DNA from: Gp6-AA40 sp035293405
Lineage (GTDB): Bacteria; Acidobacteriota; Vicinamibacteria; Vicinamibacterales; UBA2999
Direction of reading: 5' to 3'
NCBI GenBank assembly: GCA_035293405.1
Contig: DATDOE010000079.1
Location: 62,001-126,000, forward strand
Length of the DNA: 64,000 nt
The notes beneath the pieces were generated by a model. The model was not told where the DNA came from, made no database searches, and saw only the letters and a list, made by a program, of their open reading frames with translations. Every line of letters begins with the position of its first letter. Positions within the stretch are counted from its first letter, which is position 1. The position numbers and the translations under genes were made by a program. This document shows, piece by piece, positions 33,260 to 42,076 of the stretch.

Positions 33260-33495
33260 GTGAGTCTCAGGCGTCCTTCGATCCTGGCTCCGCGGCAGCC
33301 CTGCTCGTCGTCATCGCGACGGCGCTCGTGGTTATCACCTACCTTCTTCCGGCTCTATTCCGCGCCGTATGGCAGGTGTTTGCCTGGAATCGTGATCGTG
33401 TGGCTCACCGTCGTCATTCTCGGACGCATGGTGAAGAAGCTGCTCGACTAGCACGGTTATCGGCCGTCAGCGACGGGCACGCGTACGGTTCTTGA
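33256..33495 (+). CDS. Small membrane protein, possibly frameshifted
   Basis: ATG 33256 overlaps the ThiF stop (ATGA) and opens MSESQASFDPGSAAALLVVI with a membrane segment ALLVVIATALVVITYLLPALF. In this frame the protein turns basic and ends at 33495. In the +1 frame the same DNA from about 33386 reads PGIVIVWLTVVILGRMVKKLLD and stops at 33451, a second membrane segment with a positive end. The joined two-span protein looks more natural, so either a frameshift mutation, a sequence error or programmed frameshifting is possible. Confidence 0.5.
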   Translation: MSESQASFDPGSAAALLVVIATALVVITYLLPALFRAVWQVFAWNRDRVAHRRHSRTHGEEAARLARLSAVSDGHAYGS

Positions 33496-34144
33496 GCCGC
33501 CACCACGTCCAGAATCGAACCGCTCGGTCCTTGAGGTGCGCGATTCTTGATTCGATCGCTTGCGGTGCCACACCCTCGCGTCGGGCATGTTCGCGCAGCG
33601 AAATGCCGTCACGCCAGATGGCCTCGATGGTCCTGAGTTCCTTCGGCGAGAACACCCCGCTCATCCGATACTTCGTGATCTCGGCGGCCCTTCGACGGCG
33701 TAGTTCGGCGAGCATGCTCCGTTCCGGCAGATCGAAAGGTTGAGGGACGAGTGGATCGGGAACGGACAGCACACGGACCAGCCGCCCATTCCTCCTCACC
33801 ATCGGACCGTCAAGGGGACCACCGTCGGGGCCTGCTGCGCGCTCGACCGCCTCGACGCGACGGAATGACCACGGATCCGCAAACCTCGGCGCTCCACGTT
33901 GCCGGGGACGACTCGCGGGCACACGGTTGATCGGTGGCCGAGTGGTCGTTCCTGGTGTTCGGGATTCACGCGCGGAGTCAGTGACTCCACGGCTCCGCCG
34001 CCGTTCGCTGCGGAGAGCGGTCCGGGGCACAGGCCGGTCGCGCTCGACTGGTGGCTTGAAGCGGCGACCACAGCGAACTCGTGAATCCGCACGTCTGGGG
34101 GGCAAGGTCCTTCGTCGGGTCTTTGATCGCTTCGAACTCGCCAT
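33467..34144 (-). CDS. Helix-turn-helix protein with sigma region 4-like end
   Basis: This 225-residue protein has a long, basic, Arg/Pro-rich N-terminal 115 residues (probably disordered, possibly DNA-binding) and a C-terminal HTH. FSPKELRTIEAIWRDGISLREHARREGVAPQAIESRIAHLKDRAVRFW matches the layout of sigma region 4 (helix, SLREHARREGVAPQAIESRI as turn and recognition helix). It lacks a region 2, so it is a DNA-binding regulator, not a sigma factor. It is convergent with the ThiF operon and divergent from the regulator at 34317. Its 3' end overlaps the small membrane gene by 29 bases. Confidence 0.68.
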   Translation of the reverse strand: MASSKRSKTRRRTLPPRRADSRVRCGRRFKPPVERDRPVPRTALRSERRRSRGVTDSARESRTPGTTTRPPINRVPASRPRQRGAPRFADPWSFRRVEAVERAAGPDGGPLDGPMVRRNGRLVRVLSVPDPLVPQPFDLPERSMLAELRRRRAAEITKYRMSGVFSPKELRTIEAIWRDGISLREHARREGVAPQAIESRIAHLKDRAVRFWTWWRLKNRTRARR

Positions 34145-34316
34145 AGGTCAACTCCCTCACGCCGGAACGGCTGGTCATGAATTCTTCGACGACTGTAGTC
34201 GGCTCTTCGCGCGTGGTGGCGCCACCCCCCTCTCGTCTTGTCACACACGTCAAAAATGGCGATTCGCTGCAGTCGCTGCCTCATAATCGAAGCAGTGCCT
34301 ACCATGTGAGTCAGCA

Positions 34317-35426
34317 ATGATTGGGAAACAGGTGAGGCTCGCTCGACTGGGAGACGTGGTCGACTGGCTTGATCGTGCCGGAGTACCGCTTCGACGAATT
34401 GCCGACGTCACGTCGACGAGCCACGCAAACGTTCGGGCGATCCTGAGTCGGTACCGGAGACGGCAGTCAATCGCATCACCCGCCGTGACAACCTTGCCAG
34501 GTTGGCTACGAAAGGGTGAACTGTGGGACGACGAACTGCCACGTCATCGGCGCGATGCGTACGAGCGCCTTGAGGCTGCGCTGACCGACACGGTGCGAAC
34601 GACATGGGCCCGGTACGATTTTGACTGGGGCGTTCAAAGACTCACTCGGTTGGGCCAGTTCTTTGGGTTTCTCAATCAGACCCGCGGCGTTCATCTGCTG
34701 GCCCAACAGCAGCTGAACTTAGCGTTGTTCAACGTGCATCAGGGACGGACTGCAAGAGCGCAGGAACACGCACGGACTGCCTTCACCCTTTACAAGCGCT
34801 ACCACTGGACCGTCCGAGGCTCAGACGGTATCCGGGGCGTCATCGAAGCCCTCGGTGCCATCGCTCACGCCAAACTTCTCGCGCACAAGCCTCTCGTCGC
34901 CTTGCGCATCCTCGCAGGCATGGAAACTCTCCACCGCCAGCATCATGTTCCAATGCTGGCCGAGTTCCACCGCAAGCGGGGTGTGGCGTTTCTTCAGCTT
35001 GCGACGACTGAACACGATGTCGATGCACGACGCGCCTTCTCAGCCGCGGCAGCCACGCCGGCTGTCGACAACAACGTGTTGGACCACAGAATGGCAAGCG
35101 GACGTCATCTCAACCTGTTGAACAGCAACTACGATGGCGCAGGGGAACTGCTGCTCGATGCAGCCGCAGGCTACGGGAGTGACAGCCTACAGAAATCCAT
35201 GTGCATCCACTGGGATGCTGCGGTCGCCCTCGCCACCGATTCACCGCAATTGCACCAGGAGGCGTACAACGTCATCACGCTGAACGCAGACCTAACGCGG
35301 CGGTTTGGCCATCAGGCTACGATTTCGTACCTGCTCCTCAGAACGGATGCGCTCGGCATGCCCACGTCCCGACGGCGAGAATGGGTCCGTGTAGCGCTCT
35401 ACAGCAACGCATTCCGAGGAGACTGA
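34317..35426 (+). CDS. HTH regulator with helical repeat (TPR-like) domain
   Basis: This 369-residue protein has an N-terminal HTH (VDWLDRAGVPLRRIADVTSTSHANVRAILSRYRRRQ), then an all-helical region of about 270 residues. Repeating helix pairs there (LLAQQQLNLALFNVHQGRTARAQEHARTAFTLYKRY, VIEALGAIAHAKLLAHKPLVALRILAGMETL) resemble TPR repeats. The layout recalls quorum or nutrient regulators of the RRNPP type, which bind small peptides in the helical part, but there is no proof. It is divergent from the HTH protein at 33467 with 172 bases between starts, so the pair may share a control region. Confidence 0.62.
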   Translation: MIGKQVRLARLGDVVDWLDRAGVPLRRIADVTSTSHANVRAILSRYRRRQSIASPAVTTLPGWLRKGELWDDELPRHRRDAYERLEAALTDTVRTTWARYDFDWGVQRLTRLGQFFGFLNQTRGVHLLAQQQLNLALFNVHQGRTARAQEHARTAFTLYKRYHWTVRGSDGIRGVIEALGAIAHAKLLAHKPLVALRILAGMETLHRQHHVPMLAEFHRKRGVAFLQLATTEHDVDARRAFSAAAATPAVDNNVLDHRMASGRHLNLLNSNYDGAGELLLDAAAGYGSDSLQKSMCIHWDAAVALATDSPQLHQEAYNVITLNADLTRRFGHQATISYLLLRTDALGMPTSRRREWVRVALYSNAFRGD

Positions 35427-35597
35427 AGACCACCCAACCTCGGACGCGGGAGCGCAGTCGCAATCCACATCGTCCGTCTCGGAGATTGGGAACTGCTTCG
35501 ACCTGGTCTGACGAGTCGGAGGTCTCGCCGCATATTGAGCGCCGGACTCGGGACTTGTGATCGGGAAGCCAAGCGAGATTTCACCAGAGTAACGCCG

Positions 35598-35643
35598 TAG
35601 TGTCTTGAAGGGAGGTCGACTCAGCGCGCTCCGCGAGACACTA
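35598..35643. other. Inverted repeat in a gene-free gap
   Basis: TAGTGTCT (35598-35605) and AGACACTA (35636-35643) are perfect complements around 30 bases. It may be a terminator for the 34317 gene or the scar of an element end. The rest of 35427-35724 contains nothing recognisable. Confidence 0.3.
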
Positions 35644-35724
35644 TAGGCTCATTGCGGTGAGTACAACCCCCCCCTTGTCGCCTCGCCAAGAATCACCGCT
35701 CATGCATGGGGTTTGCACGAGATT

Positions 35725-37233
35725 CTAGCGAGACAGCTTGAACCTCTGAGGTTGTATGCCGGTGTTGAACTGCACGCTGCGAATCAGCACTTCCGCAGCC
35801 GGGGCACCATTGACATATTGCACTCTGCGCCTGGCTTCGCGAACGCCTCCATACTGCGCATAATCAAACAGTTCCGATTCGAGCAACGGCAACCCCTTGG
35901 AGGACAGGCCAAACCTGAGCGGAAGGGCCGTCTCGGCATCGAGGTCGGCCCACACGCGCGAGCCGTCAGCCACCGTTCGTTCGATCCGCCACGCGACCCT
36001 GGCGCCGACGTTCACTTGGCCTTTGATGGTAGAAGCCCTGGCAAACTCGCTCAACCTCAGACCGTCGAAATACGCGTCGACCAGCTTTAGGTATTTGGCT
36101 TGGATGTCATCAACGCGCTTGGGTTCTTTTCCACCCTCCTGTCGCCACACGTCCTTTCCGTCGCTGGCAATCAAGACGGTCTGGCCATTGACGGTCTGCT
36201 CCTGTCGGAATCGTCCAGCGACAGCCCCCTCAGCCGACCCGATTCCTTGCCCGCCAGGCGTCTTGTTGAATACTCGCAATGTAAAGGTGAAGGTGAAATC
36301 GTGGATCGCTTGTAGTTGCGCTGTGCCCCCGAGCGCGACGGCCGCACGCTCGACCAAGCCATCCGCGGTGATGTCCGGGGAGCCACCGGACCTCAGCGCG
36401 CGTCGTTGCCTCGCGGCCGCAACCCGAGCAATGAAGGCCTGCAACTGATCACCTGACGACGACCTGTTGCCGGCGCCCAAATGAAGCGTCGACGTTTTTG
36501 TGTCATCGCCCGGTTCGGCGATCACCACCTCGAGGAACTTCCCGAGTTCACCACCTGGACCGCTCCGTACCGCCGGGGCAAATCGACCCGGTTCCAGCGT
36601 TACCATCTTTGCGGAAACCACTTCTATAGGCATCACAAACCGATTGAACAGACACCGAAGAGGGAGTTGGCCCGCCGACGGCTTCTGTGCGTTCACCAGT
36701 GGGTCGAAGGCGAGTGTTCTGGACGTCAACTCGAACCTGACCGTGTGCATCGAATCGGACGCTAATACTCCGGAACCGGAATGACGGTGCCGAAGTTCGA
36801 ATACGGTCGGCGACTCGCGCAACTCCGGGGGATCGACAAAACTGGGAGACGATTCGAGGTCAGCAGTGATCCTGAAAACGACCGCATCGCCCTGCAGGCG
36901 CTTCACGTCGTCGCGAACGTTCCAGACGATCCGCTTCCCGGCTCCGGAACGCACGCCGGGCCCCACATCACCAGACACGAGGCGCGGCGTGACGCTGTAG
37001 CTCGAACCTCCATCGGTCGACACCAGCACCGAGATCCGAAACAGGTCCGACGGGTCACCGGTGCCAAGCAAGTCGTAGCGCACGACGATAGTGCCATCCT
37101 TGTCAACGACGGAGAACTCAACATTGGAGACACCGGTTGCACTCTGACCGTGCGTCGTGCGGCCAATTCCGGCGAGAGCAACGCAGAACATCGTCGACGC
37201 GATGATGCCGACGGGCGACAGACGCGCTGGCAT
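35725..37233 (-). CDS. Exported protein with outer-membrane lipoprotein-sorting-like domain
   Basis: This 502-residue protein has a signal peptide (SPVGIIASTMFCVALAGIGRTTHGQS). N-terminal beta-sandwich: VEFSVVDKDGTIVVRYDLLG ... RISVLVSTDGGSSYS ... VWNVRDDVKRLQGDAVVFRITAD, a pattern seen ahead of acidobacterial secreted proteases. The C-terminal 220 residues begin GLVERAAVALGGTAQLQAIHDFTFTF and include RFRQEQTVNGQTVLIASDGKDVWRQ, similar to LolA/LppX-like lipid carriers. It is last in the caspase operon, eight bases after the caspase gene. It may carry the hydrophobic product or substrate of the system. Confidence 0.7.
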   Translation of the reverse strand: MPARLSPVGIIASTMFCVALAGIGRTTHGQSATGVSNVEFSVVDKDGTIVVRYDLLGTGDPSDLFRISVLVSTDGGSSYSVTPRLVSGDVGPGVRSGAGKRIVWNVRDDVKRLQGDAVVFRITADLESSPSFVDPPELRESPTVFELRHRHSGSGVLASDSMHTVRFELTSRTLAFDPLVNAQKPSAGQLPLRCLFNRFVMPIEVVSAKMVTLEPGRFAPAVRSGPGGELGKFLEVVIAEPGDDTKTSTLHLGAGNRSSSGDQLQAFIARVAAARQRRALRSGGSPDITADGLVERAAVALGGTAQLQAIHDFTFTFTLRVFNKTPGGQGIGSAEGAVAGRFRQEQTVNGQTVLIASDGKDVWRQEGGKEPKRVDDIQAKYLKLVDAYFDGLRLSEFARASTIKGQVNVGARVAWRIERTVADGSRVWADLDAETALPLRFGLSSKGLPLLESELFDYAQYGGVREARRRVQYVNGAPAAEVLIRSVQFNTGIQPQRFKLSR

Positions 37234-37241
37234 GGATGCTC

Positions 37242-39626
37242 CTATCTGGGAACTTGCCTGGAAACCACCCAGCCACGACGGGCCTCGTCTCTAGAGGAAG
37301 GCGCTAGCATCGGCGTTTGGCGACGACCCATGCGGCCTGCTTGTTGCTCGACGGGGCGCGCCAGAAACGCATAGAGCTCTCCAAGCGTCACAGAACCGTT
37401 CCGGTCTTGATCAGCCTCTCCGCTCAGGCCTCGCAACAGGTAGTACGTAAACAGGCCATGCCCGACTTCGCTCCATACGTTGCTGTACTCATCACCCGCG
37501 GCGGCCAGCAGAGCCGCCGTATTCGCCGGAACGCCCGCCACGCCGCCCCCATCAAAAAAGAACGGGCGCGCGCCCGGTGGCGCCACGGAGCGCTCGCCGA
37601 CGCCAGAAAAACATGCGTCGATCCAGACGTGCACTTGCCGAGTTGGGAGTCTCCCCAGCGACCTGTACAGTGTTCCGATCGAGTAGAGCTTCCGCAACTG
37701 CCCTGGCGCCCCTTCGTAAGGGACGATGAAAGGGCTGCTGTTGACACCGCCGTTGGGGTCGGCAGGTGTGCCGTGCCCAGAAAAGTACACAAAGACTCTT
37801 GACGAAGGTGATGACGCCACGCGCGGCAACCACTCTTCGATGGCGTCTTCGATATCCGACCGCGTCGCCTGTTCGTTTGTCATCAGCCGGATGTTCTGTG
37901 GCTCCACGCCAACCACGCCTTCGAGAAAGCGCTTCACCTCGATGGCGTCCTCGGCGGCAAAGTCCGCAGCGGGAATCTTTTCGCGGTACTGACCTATGCC
38001 GATGACCACGGCGTAGGCATTCGGATCTCTCGGAACAGGCCGAATTAGAAGGTCCTGCAAGCGGACGAGGTCGCCGGAAGAACCGAGTGCCGCCACCGTA
38101 AGCTTGATCGCCTTCTCCGACACCCGACTGCTGGTGTCGAATGCGCGCAAGACAATCTGATGGACTCCGCTACCGAGCGTCAGCCGCTCATCCACTTCGA
38201 CTCGGTCGCTCGGCAGGCTGGCGGTGATCGGCAACGACCGACCGTCGACCAGCACTTCGATCCGCGCAACTCTCTGGCCGTTCACGAGCGCCGACAGGCG
38301 CACTGGTTGCCCGGGCGGCACCGTCTGGTTGTCTTCAGGTAAGTCGATGATGACGCGCGGCCCGTCCGTTACGAGTGGGGCCGTTGCGGGTCTACCGATG
38401 GGCGAATCGACTACGATGGGGCCAGGGTCACGGATGTCGAGCTTGACGAAATTCTTGACCGACGCGAATGTGCGCTGAGACAGTTCGACGGGAAGCTGCA
38501 CCGTCCCGGCGTTGGCGGAGTTCTGCACCAGAATGAGGAACGTGAGCGGCAATGCCGTGCCCCCTGCGGGGATTGTGCCGACCGTTACGTCGGGGCGTTG
38601 CACGACGAGCCCTGGATGGCCGGCCGTGGAGATCGTCGCGCGGACATCCTCGGCGGCCAGCGACCCTTTGTTGACGGGAGTCACTTCGATTCCGACAATC
38701 TCTGCGAACTCCGCGATGCCGTTTCCATTGCCCCTCGTACCGGGCAGCTGACCGTCCCGCACAACGACGTCGAAACTGAGAGCGGGGTTCAACTTTGTGA
38801 TCGGTGTCGAGAAATCTCGTGAGGCCGTCCCGAGTCCCCGGCCTTCCGTGACCTCGATCTTCCCGCGGAGGTCGGCCGCATCCACACCAATCGCCACATC
38901 GACGGCGAACCGCAGGTCCGTCGCGACGCCAGGAGACAGCAGGGGAAGCTCGGTAAGGCCCGACACGAGCTGAACGCCTCTGGTCGTCGAGAAGAGTTCT
39001 GCTTTGAGGCCTTTGGCTTCGCCCGCCGCTGCGTTCCGGATCGAGGCGACAATCTCGATGGTCTCGCCATTCTCGACGATGCCGTTGCCATTGCCCCGAG
39101 CTAGGCCGCCGGTCCGGTCGTTGAAACGAACGGAAAGTATCTCGAGACCGGGCTTCTCGATCCGCTGAATCGGCACCATCACCTGGATTCGCGGCGCATC
39201 ATTGCCATCGGCTTCTCGAGTCCTCAGCGTGATCGCAACGCGGCCCGTTTCGGTGGCTATCGACGCCGTGAGCGGAACCGTCACTTCTCTGCGCGCACCC
39301 GGCGCCAACTCGCCGATGGCCACCGGCGGGCCCGTGGTCACAGCGGAAGTATCGGAGGTGGCATCAACGGTCACGCCTTTGGCCGCTCCGTCGCCACGAT
39401 TCTCGACGGTGATCTCGAGGCGAGCCGTCTCCAATCCCTTGAGAACCCCACTGGCATCGAGATCCACGAAACGAGCCGTGGTCACGAGCTGTGGCGGCAC
39501 AGGGCCGATATTGACGCGGCTTGGCCGGCTCGTGCCGCTCGCCGACTGCGCGGCGGCCGCCACCGTTGCCAGCAGCGCGACGATCGGGAGCAGAACGAAC
39601 AGGCCTACGCAATCTCTCTGTTGCAT
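37242..39626 (-). CDS. Exported caspase-family (C14) protease with CARDB-like domains and EF-hand
   Basis: This 794-residue protein has a signal peptide (GLFVLLPIVALLATVAAAAQS). Residues 40-470 are repeats of CARDB/Ig-like sandwiches (LEITVENRGDGAAKGVTV, IVASIRNAAAGEAKGLKAELF, GIEVTPVNKGSLAAEDVRA). The caspase domain has YAVVIGIGQYREKIPAADFAAEDA and the catalytic pair His618 in VYFSGHGTP and Cys672 in IDACFSGVGE. An EF-hand calcium loop DQDRNGSVTLGEL lies at about residues 738-750. Such proteases cut after Arg or Lys (metacaspase type) or Asp; the specificity is not readable. Being exported and calcium-linked, it may act in the periplasm. It lies 24 bases downstream of the DUF4384 gene. Confidence 0.88.
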   Translation of the reverse strand: MQQRDCVGLFVLLPIVALLATVAAAAQSASGTSRPSRVNIGPVPPQLVTTARFVDLDASGVLKGLETARLEITVENRGDGAAKGVTVDATSDTSAVTTGPPVAIGELAPGARREVTVPLTASIATETGRVAITLRTREADGNDAPRIQVMVPIQRIEKPGLEILSVRFNDRTGGLARGNGNGIVENGETIEIVASIRNAAAGEAKGLKAELFSTTRGVQLVSGLTELPLLSPGVATDLRFAVDVAIGVDAADLRGKIEVTEGRGLGTASRDFSTPITKLNPALSFDVVVRDGQLPGTRGNGNGIAEFAEIVGIEVTPVNKGSLAAEDVRATISTAGHPGLVVQRPDVTVGTIPAGGTALPLTFLILVQNSANAGTVQLPVELSQRTFASVKNFVKLDIRDPGPIVVDSPIGRPATAPLVTDGPRVIIDLPEDNQTVPPGQPVRLSALVNGQRVARIEVLVDGRSLPITASLPSDRVEVDERLTLGSGVHQIVLRAFDTSSRVSEKAIKLTVAALGSSGDLVRLQDLLIRPVPRDPNAYAVVIGIGQYREKIPAADFAAEDAIEVKRFLEGVVGVEPQNIRLMTNEQATRSDIEDAIEEWLPRVASSPSSRVFVYFSGHGTPADPNGGVNSSPFIVPYEGAPGQLRKLYSIGTLYRSLGRLPTRQVHVWIDACFSGVGERSVAPPGARPFFFDGGGVAGVPANTAALLAAAGDEYSNVWSEVGHGLFTYYLLRGLSGEADQDRNGSVTLGELYAFLARPVEQQAGRMGRRQTPMLAPSSRDEARRGWVVSRQVPR

Positions 39627-39650
39627 GTCGAAGACTCCTGACCGTGCCCG

Positions 39651-40541
39651 CTACGGACGGATTTCCACGCTGACCTGCTCCATGACCCAATCGTGTCTAT
39701 TAAAGCGAAGTAACGCCTTCCAGATATCGATCAGGGCGCCCGTCTCTCGAGGCACCGCGCCAAAGGCTGGAGAAACCCCGGCCCCCGCCAACCAACCGTC
39801 TATGGGCACCCCTTCTCGGAAGGCTAGAACCCACAGACCTTCCGATACAGCCTGTCCAGACGGAGGCAGAGCGGCGACGATGCGTTGGCCCGCCCGACGT
39901 TCTTCCTCCGACGGAAACGTGAACACCTGTCCGCCTCGAACACGGATCTGGTTCGCTGAAGGACCGGGCAAGAGCTGAGTGACGCGATCATCCTGCGTAA
40001 CGTTGAACACGTAGAGGGCTACCGCCACCGTGGATTCCACATTGAACACAACCTCGTCTCCTGGCCTGAAGGTCGTATGGTTCAAACGCATCCTGACCTC
40101 GAACCGTGGATCGGGATCGCCCGCAGGTTGTGCGATGAGAAATCGGCCCGACGCGGTAACCGTCGGGCCGCGCAGTTGCTCGTCACGACGACTGTAGGTG
40201 ATCGCTCGCTCGTCCGTGATAAAGCCCCTGCTGAACTCCCTCTGCACTTCCTCCACGGCCCGGCGGTTGAGCGACAAGAACTGGCGGAGGATTTCCGTCG
40301 GCGCTCCTTCTCGAACGGCTTTCGATCGGGCCCCATCCAAAGCCTTGCGTTCCGCCTGCTCGTAGGTGAGTTCACGGCCCAATTCCACGGTTTCCTGCGC
40401 TTCGACCCACTTCGCGATCGGTGCGTCGCTCGTCGTCTGCACAAGCCGTAACGGGGTCTCGCCCTTGAGTAGCGCGAGACACGCGATAACGGCTAGCGTC
40501 CCCAGCGCGGCACGAACCCTTGTTCTCTGTTTGGTGAGCAT
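39651..40541 (-). CDS. DUF4384 exported protein with LPP20-like region
   Basis: A 296-residue protein starting at MLTKQRTRV (40541); an upstream start at 40571 overlaps the previous gene by 20 bases and has a poor Shine-Dalgarno. The signal-like segment ALGTLAVIACLALLKG leads to residues 45-110 with ELTYEQAERKALDGARSKAVREG, a pattern of LPP20-type lipoproteins. The C-terminal DUF4384 has FRPGDEVVFNVESTVAVALYVFNVTQDDRVTQLLPGPS and PSEEERRAGQRIVAALPPSGQAVSEGLWVLA. DUF4384 proteins frequently accompany caspases in acidobacterial and myxobacterial operons; the shared role is unknown. Confidence 0.8.
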   Translation of the reverse strand: MLTKQRTRVRAALGTLAVIACLALLKGETPLRLVQTTSDAPIAKWVEAQETVELGRELTYEQAERKALDGARSKAVREGAPTEILRQFLSLNRRAVEEVQREFSRGFITDERAITYSRRDEQLRGPTVTASGRFLIAQPAGDPDPRFEVRMRLNHTTFRPGDEVVFNVESTVAVALYVFNVTQDDRVTQLLPGPSANQIRVRGGQVFTFPSEEERRAGQRIVAALPPSGQAVSEGLWVLAFREGVPIDGWLAGAGVSPAFGAVPRETGALIDIWKALLRFNRHDWVMEQVSVEIRP

Positions 40542-40551
40542 TCTTTGTCGA

Positions 40552-41799
40552 TCAGCGTGAAATGGCCACACATACCCGTGCGTTGCGGAACACCGCCGCG
40601 CCCCGATCCGCAGCGACCATGTCGCGAGCCACCTGGGGCGTCACGACCAGCTCGATTGCGTTGCGCAGAGACGCTTGGAGCACCCGCGGCTTCAGGACGC
40701 CACGCTCGCGAAGTTTTCGCTCGGCATCGTCCACCGAACGGGCGAACGACGCCAAACCCGCGCTGGAGAGGATTCCGGGGTCGACATCTCGCACGCCGTA
40801 GACCAGCTCACCCGCAGACGTGAACACGCGTGGGAAGGGTGTCGGCTGGAGCGATGCCGGTACGACGAGGATCAGGCCGTCAACATCGGACTGGTTTGAG
40901 GCATCGCCAAACTGTGCGACCCCTCTTTCGCTCAACATCAACTGCGGGGCCACTTGCTGAACCAGAGGGGTCAGCACACCGTTTGGACCGAACAACTCGA
41001 ACCGCATGACGATATCGACGCTCGGCGAACTGCTTTGCGCACGCGCAAACACGTCAGGAGGTGTTTCCTTCACGCGCCGTCCGGGTGGCACCGTCCCCTC
41101 GGAACGCTCCGTCACCTTCAGGAGAGAGCGATAGTGTTCGTTCGAGACCAGGCGTTTGATCTCGCTCTCGAAAAGCGCCAGCAACGAGCTTCGCGCATCG
41201 AGCTCCGCTGCGTCGAGCGCGCTCCGGTATGCAATCTCGAGATTGGGCGCTTGGAACATCGGTAGGCCGATGCCTGACACAAGCACATGACCACGAGCGT
41301 AGGCCCCGATGAGATCGCGGTCTCCGCTCTGGACCATCGTGTCACGGGTAGGTTGTGCGCTTTGGCCTGGCTCAAGCGTGGCGTGCGGCCTAGCCTGCGG
41401 TGGCTTGTATGGGCCAGGCGGTGGCGATGGTGTCATGCCGGCCACTGGAGGCGCCGGAGATGGCCCAGGATTCGGATCGCCCGACTTGGGAGTCTGCGAT
41501 GGCTGAGAGCCGGAAGGTTCTGCGCGCGGCGTATTGCTGGAGTTAAATCCGAAATATCCGGCGATCGTAATAAGGGGCAGGGTGATACCAGCGAACCAGT
41601 ACAACTGCTCCAGGAACGGATGCCGGGATGACGTCCCCTGCGTGCCAATATTCAGCGTGCTGTTCTTGCCGGACCGGACCCTGACCTCCGTGTGATTCCC
41701 GGTCGAATGGTCGTGTAAGGTCGTCGTCTGATGACTTGACTCATCGACGTTGGTGACGCTTTTGTCCAGCCCGACATCGCCTTTCGACTCAGTCGCCAT
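40552..41799 (-). CDS. Membrane-anchored LPP20-like protein, first gene of caspase operon
   Basis: This 415-residue protein has a Ser/Thr/His-rich cytoplasmic N-terminus, one membrane segment (FLEQLYWFAGITLPLITIAGYFGF, about residues 62-85) and a Pro-rich linker (about 85-150). The soluble domain has YRSALDAAELDARSSLLALFESEIKRLV, like LPP20, and a later part DAERKLRERGVLKPRVLQASLRNAIELVVT. No enzyme motif. Its GGTGAGG Shine-Dalgarno lies in an inverted repeat (41803-41822), so translation of the operon's first gene may be controlled by RNA folding. Probably an anchor or sensor for the caspase system. Confidence 0.72.
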   Translation of the reverse strand: MATESKGDVGLDKSVTNVDESSHQTTTLHDHSTGNHTEVRVRSGKNSTLNIGTQGTSSRHPFLEQLYWFAGITLPLITIAGYFGFNSSNTPRAEPSGSQPSQTPKSGDPNPGPSPAPPVAGMTPSPPPGPYKPPQARPHATLEPGQSAQPTRDTMVQSGDRDLIGAYARGHVLVSGIGLPMFQAPNLEIAYRSALDAAELDARSSLLALFESEIKRLVSNEHYRSLLKVTERSEGTVPPGRRVKETPPDVFARAQSSSPSVDIVMRFELFGPNGVLTPLVQQVAPQLMLSERGVAQFGDASNQSDVDGLILVVPASLQPTPFPRVFTSAGELVYGVRDVDPGILSSAGLASFARSVDDAERKLRERGVLKPRVLQASLRNAIELVVTPQVARDMVAADRGAAVFRNARVCVAISR

Positions 41800-41802
41800 A
41801 CC

Positions 41803-41822
41803 TCACCTATTCTCGCAGGTGA
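41803..41822 (-). promoter_or_regulatory. Hairpin covering the Shine-Dalgarno of the caspase operon
   Basis: TCACCT-N8-AGGTGA, read on the minus strand, places the AGGTGAGG ribosome site in the 3' arm, four bases before the ATG at 41799. It could be an operator or an RNA switch. Confidence 0.45.
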
Positions 41823-42076
41823 ACGGTACCCTACACCTCGGAAGCATTTTTCGCCAAAGGCCCTGATGGATCTGGTCAGATTCATATTTGACCTCCACCA
41901 CGGGGGGGCTGTGCCAGACAGGGATCCACATAACGTATAGCGTCGCCCCCGTGGCGAACTGCACACGGTCTCTGCGAAGCCGCCTCAGCGGCCACTCTTC
42001 ACATATTCATGTCGATCGAAAGCCGGCGATTCCATGAGTCTCAGGGAGCGGTCAATGTTCGAAACAGGCTGACCGC

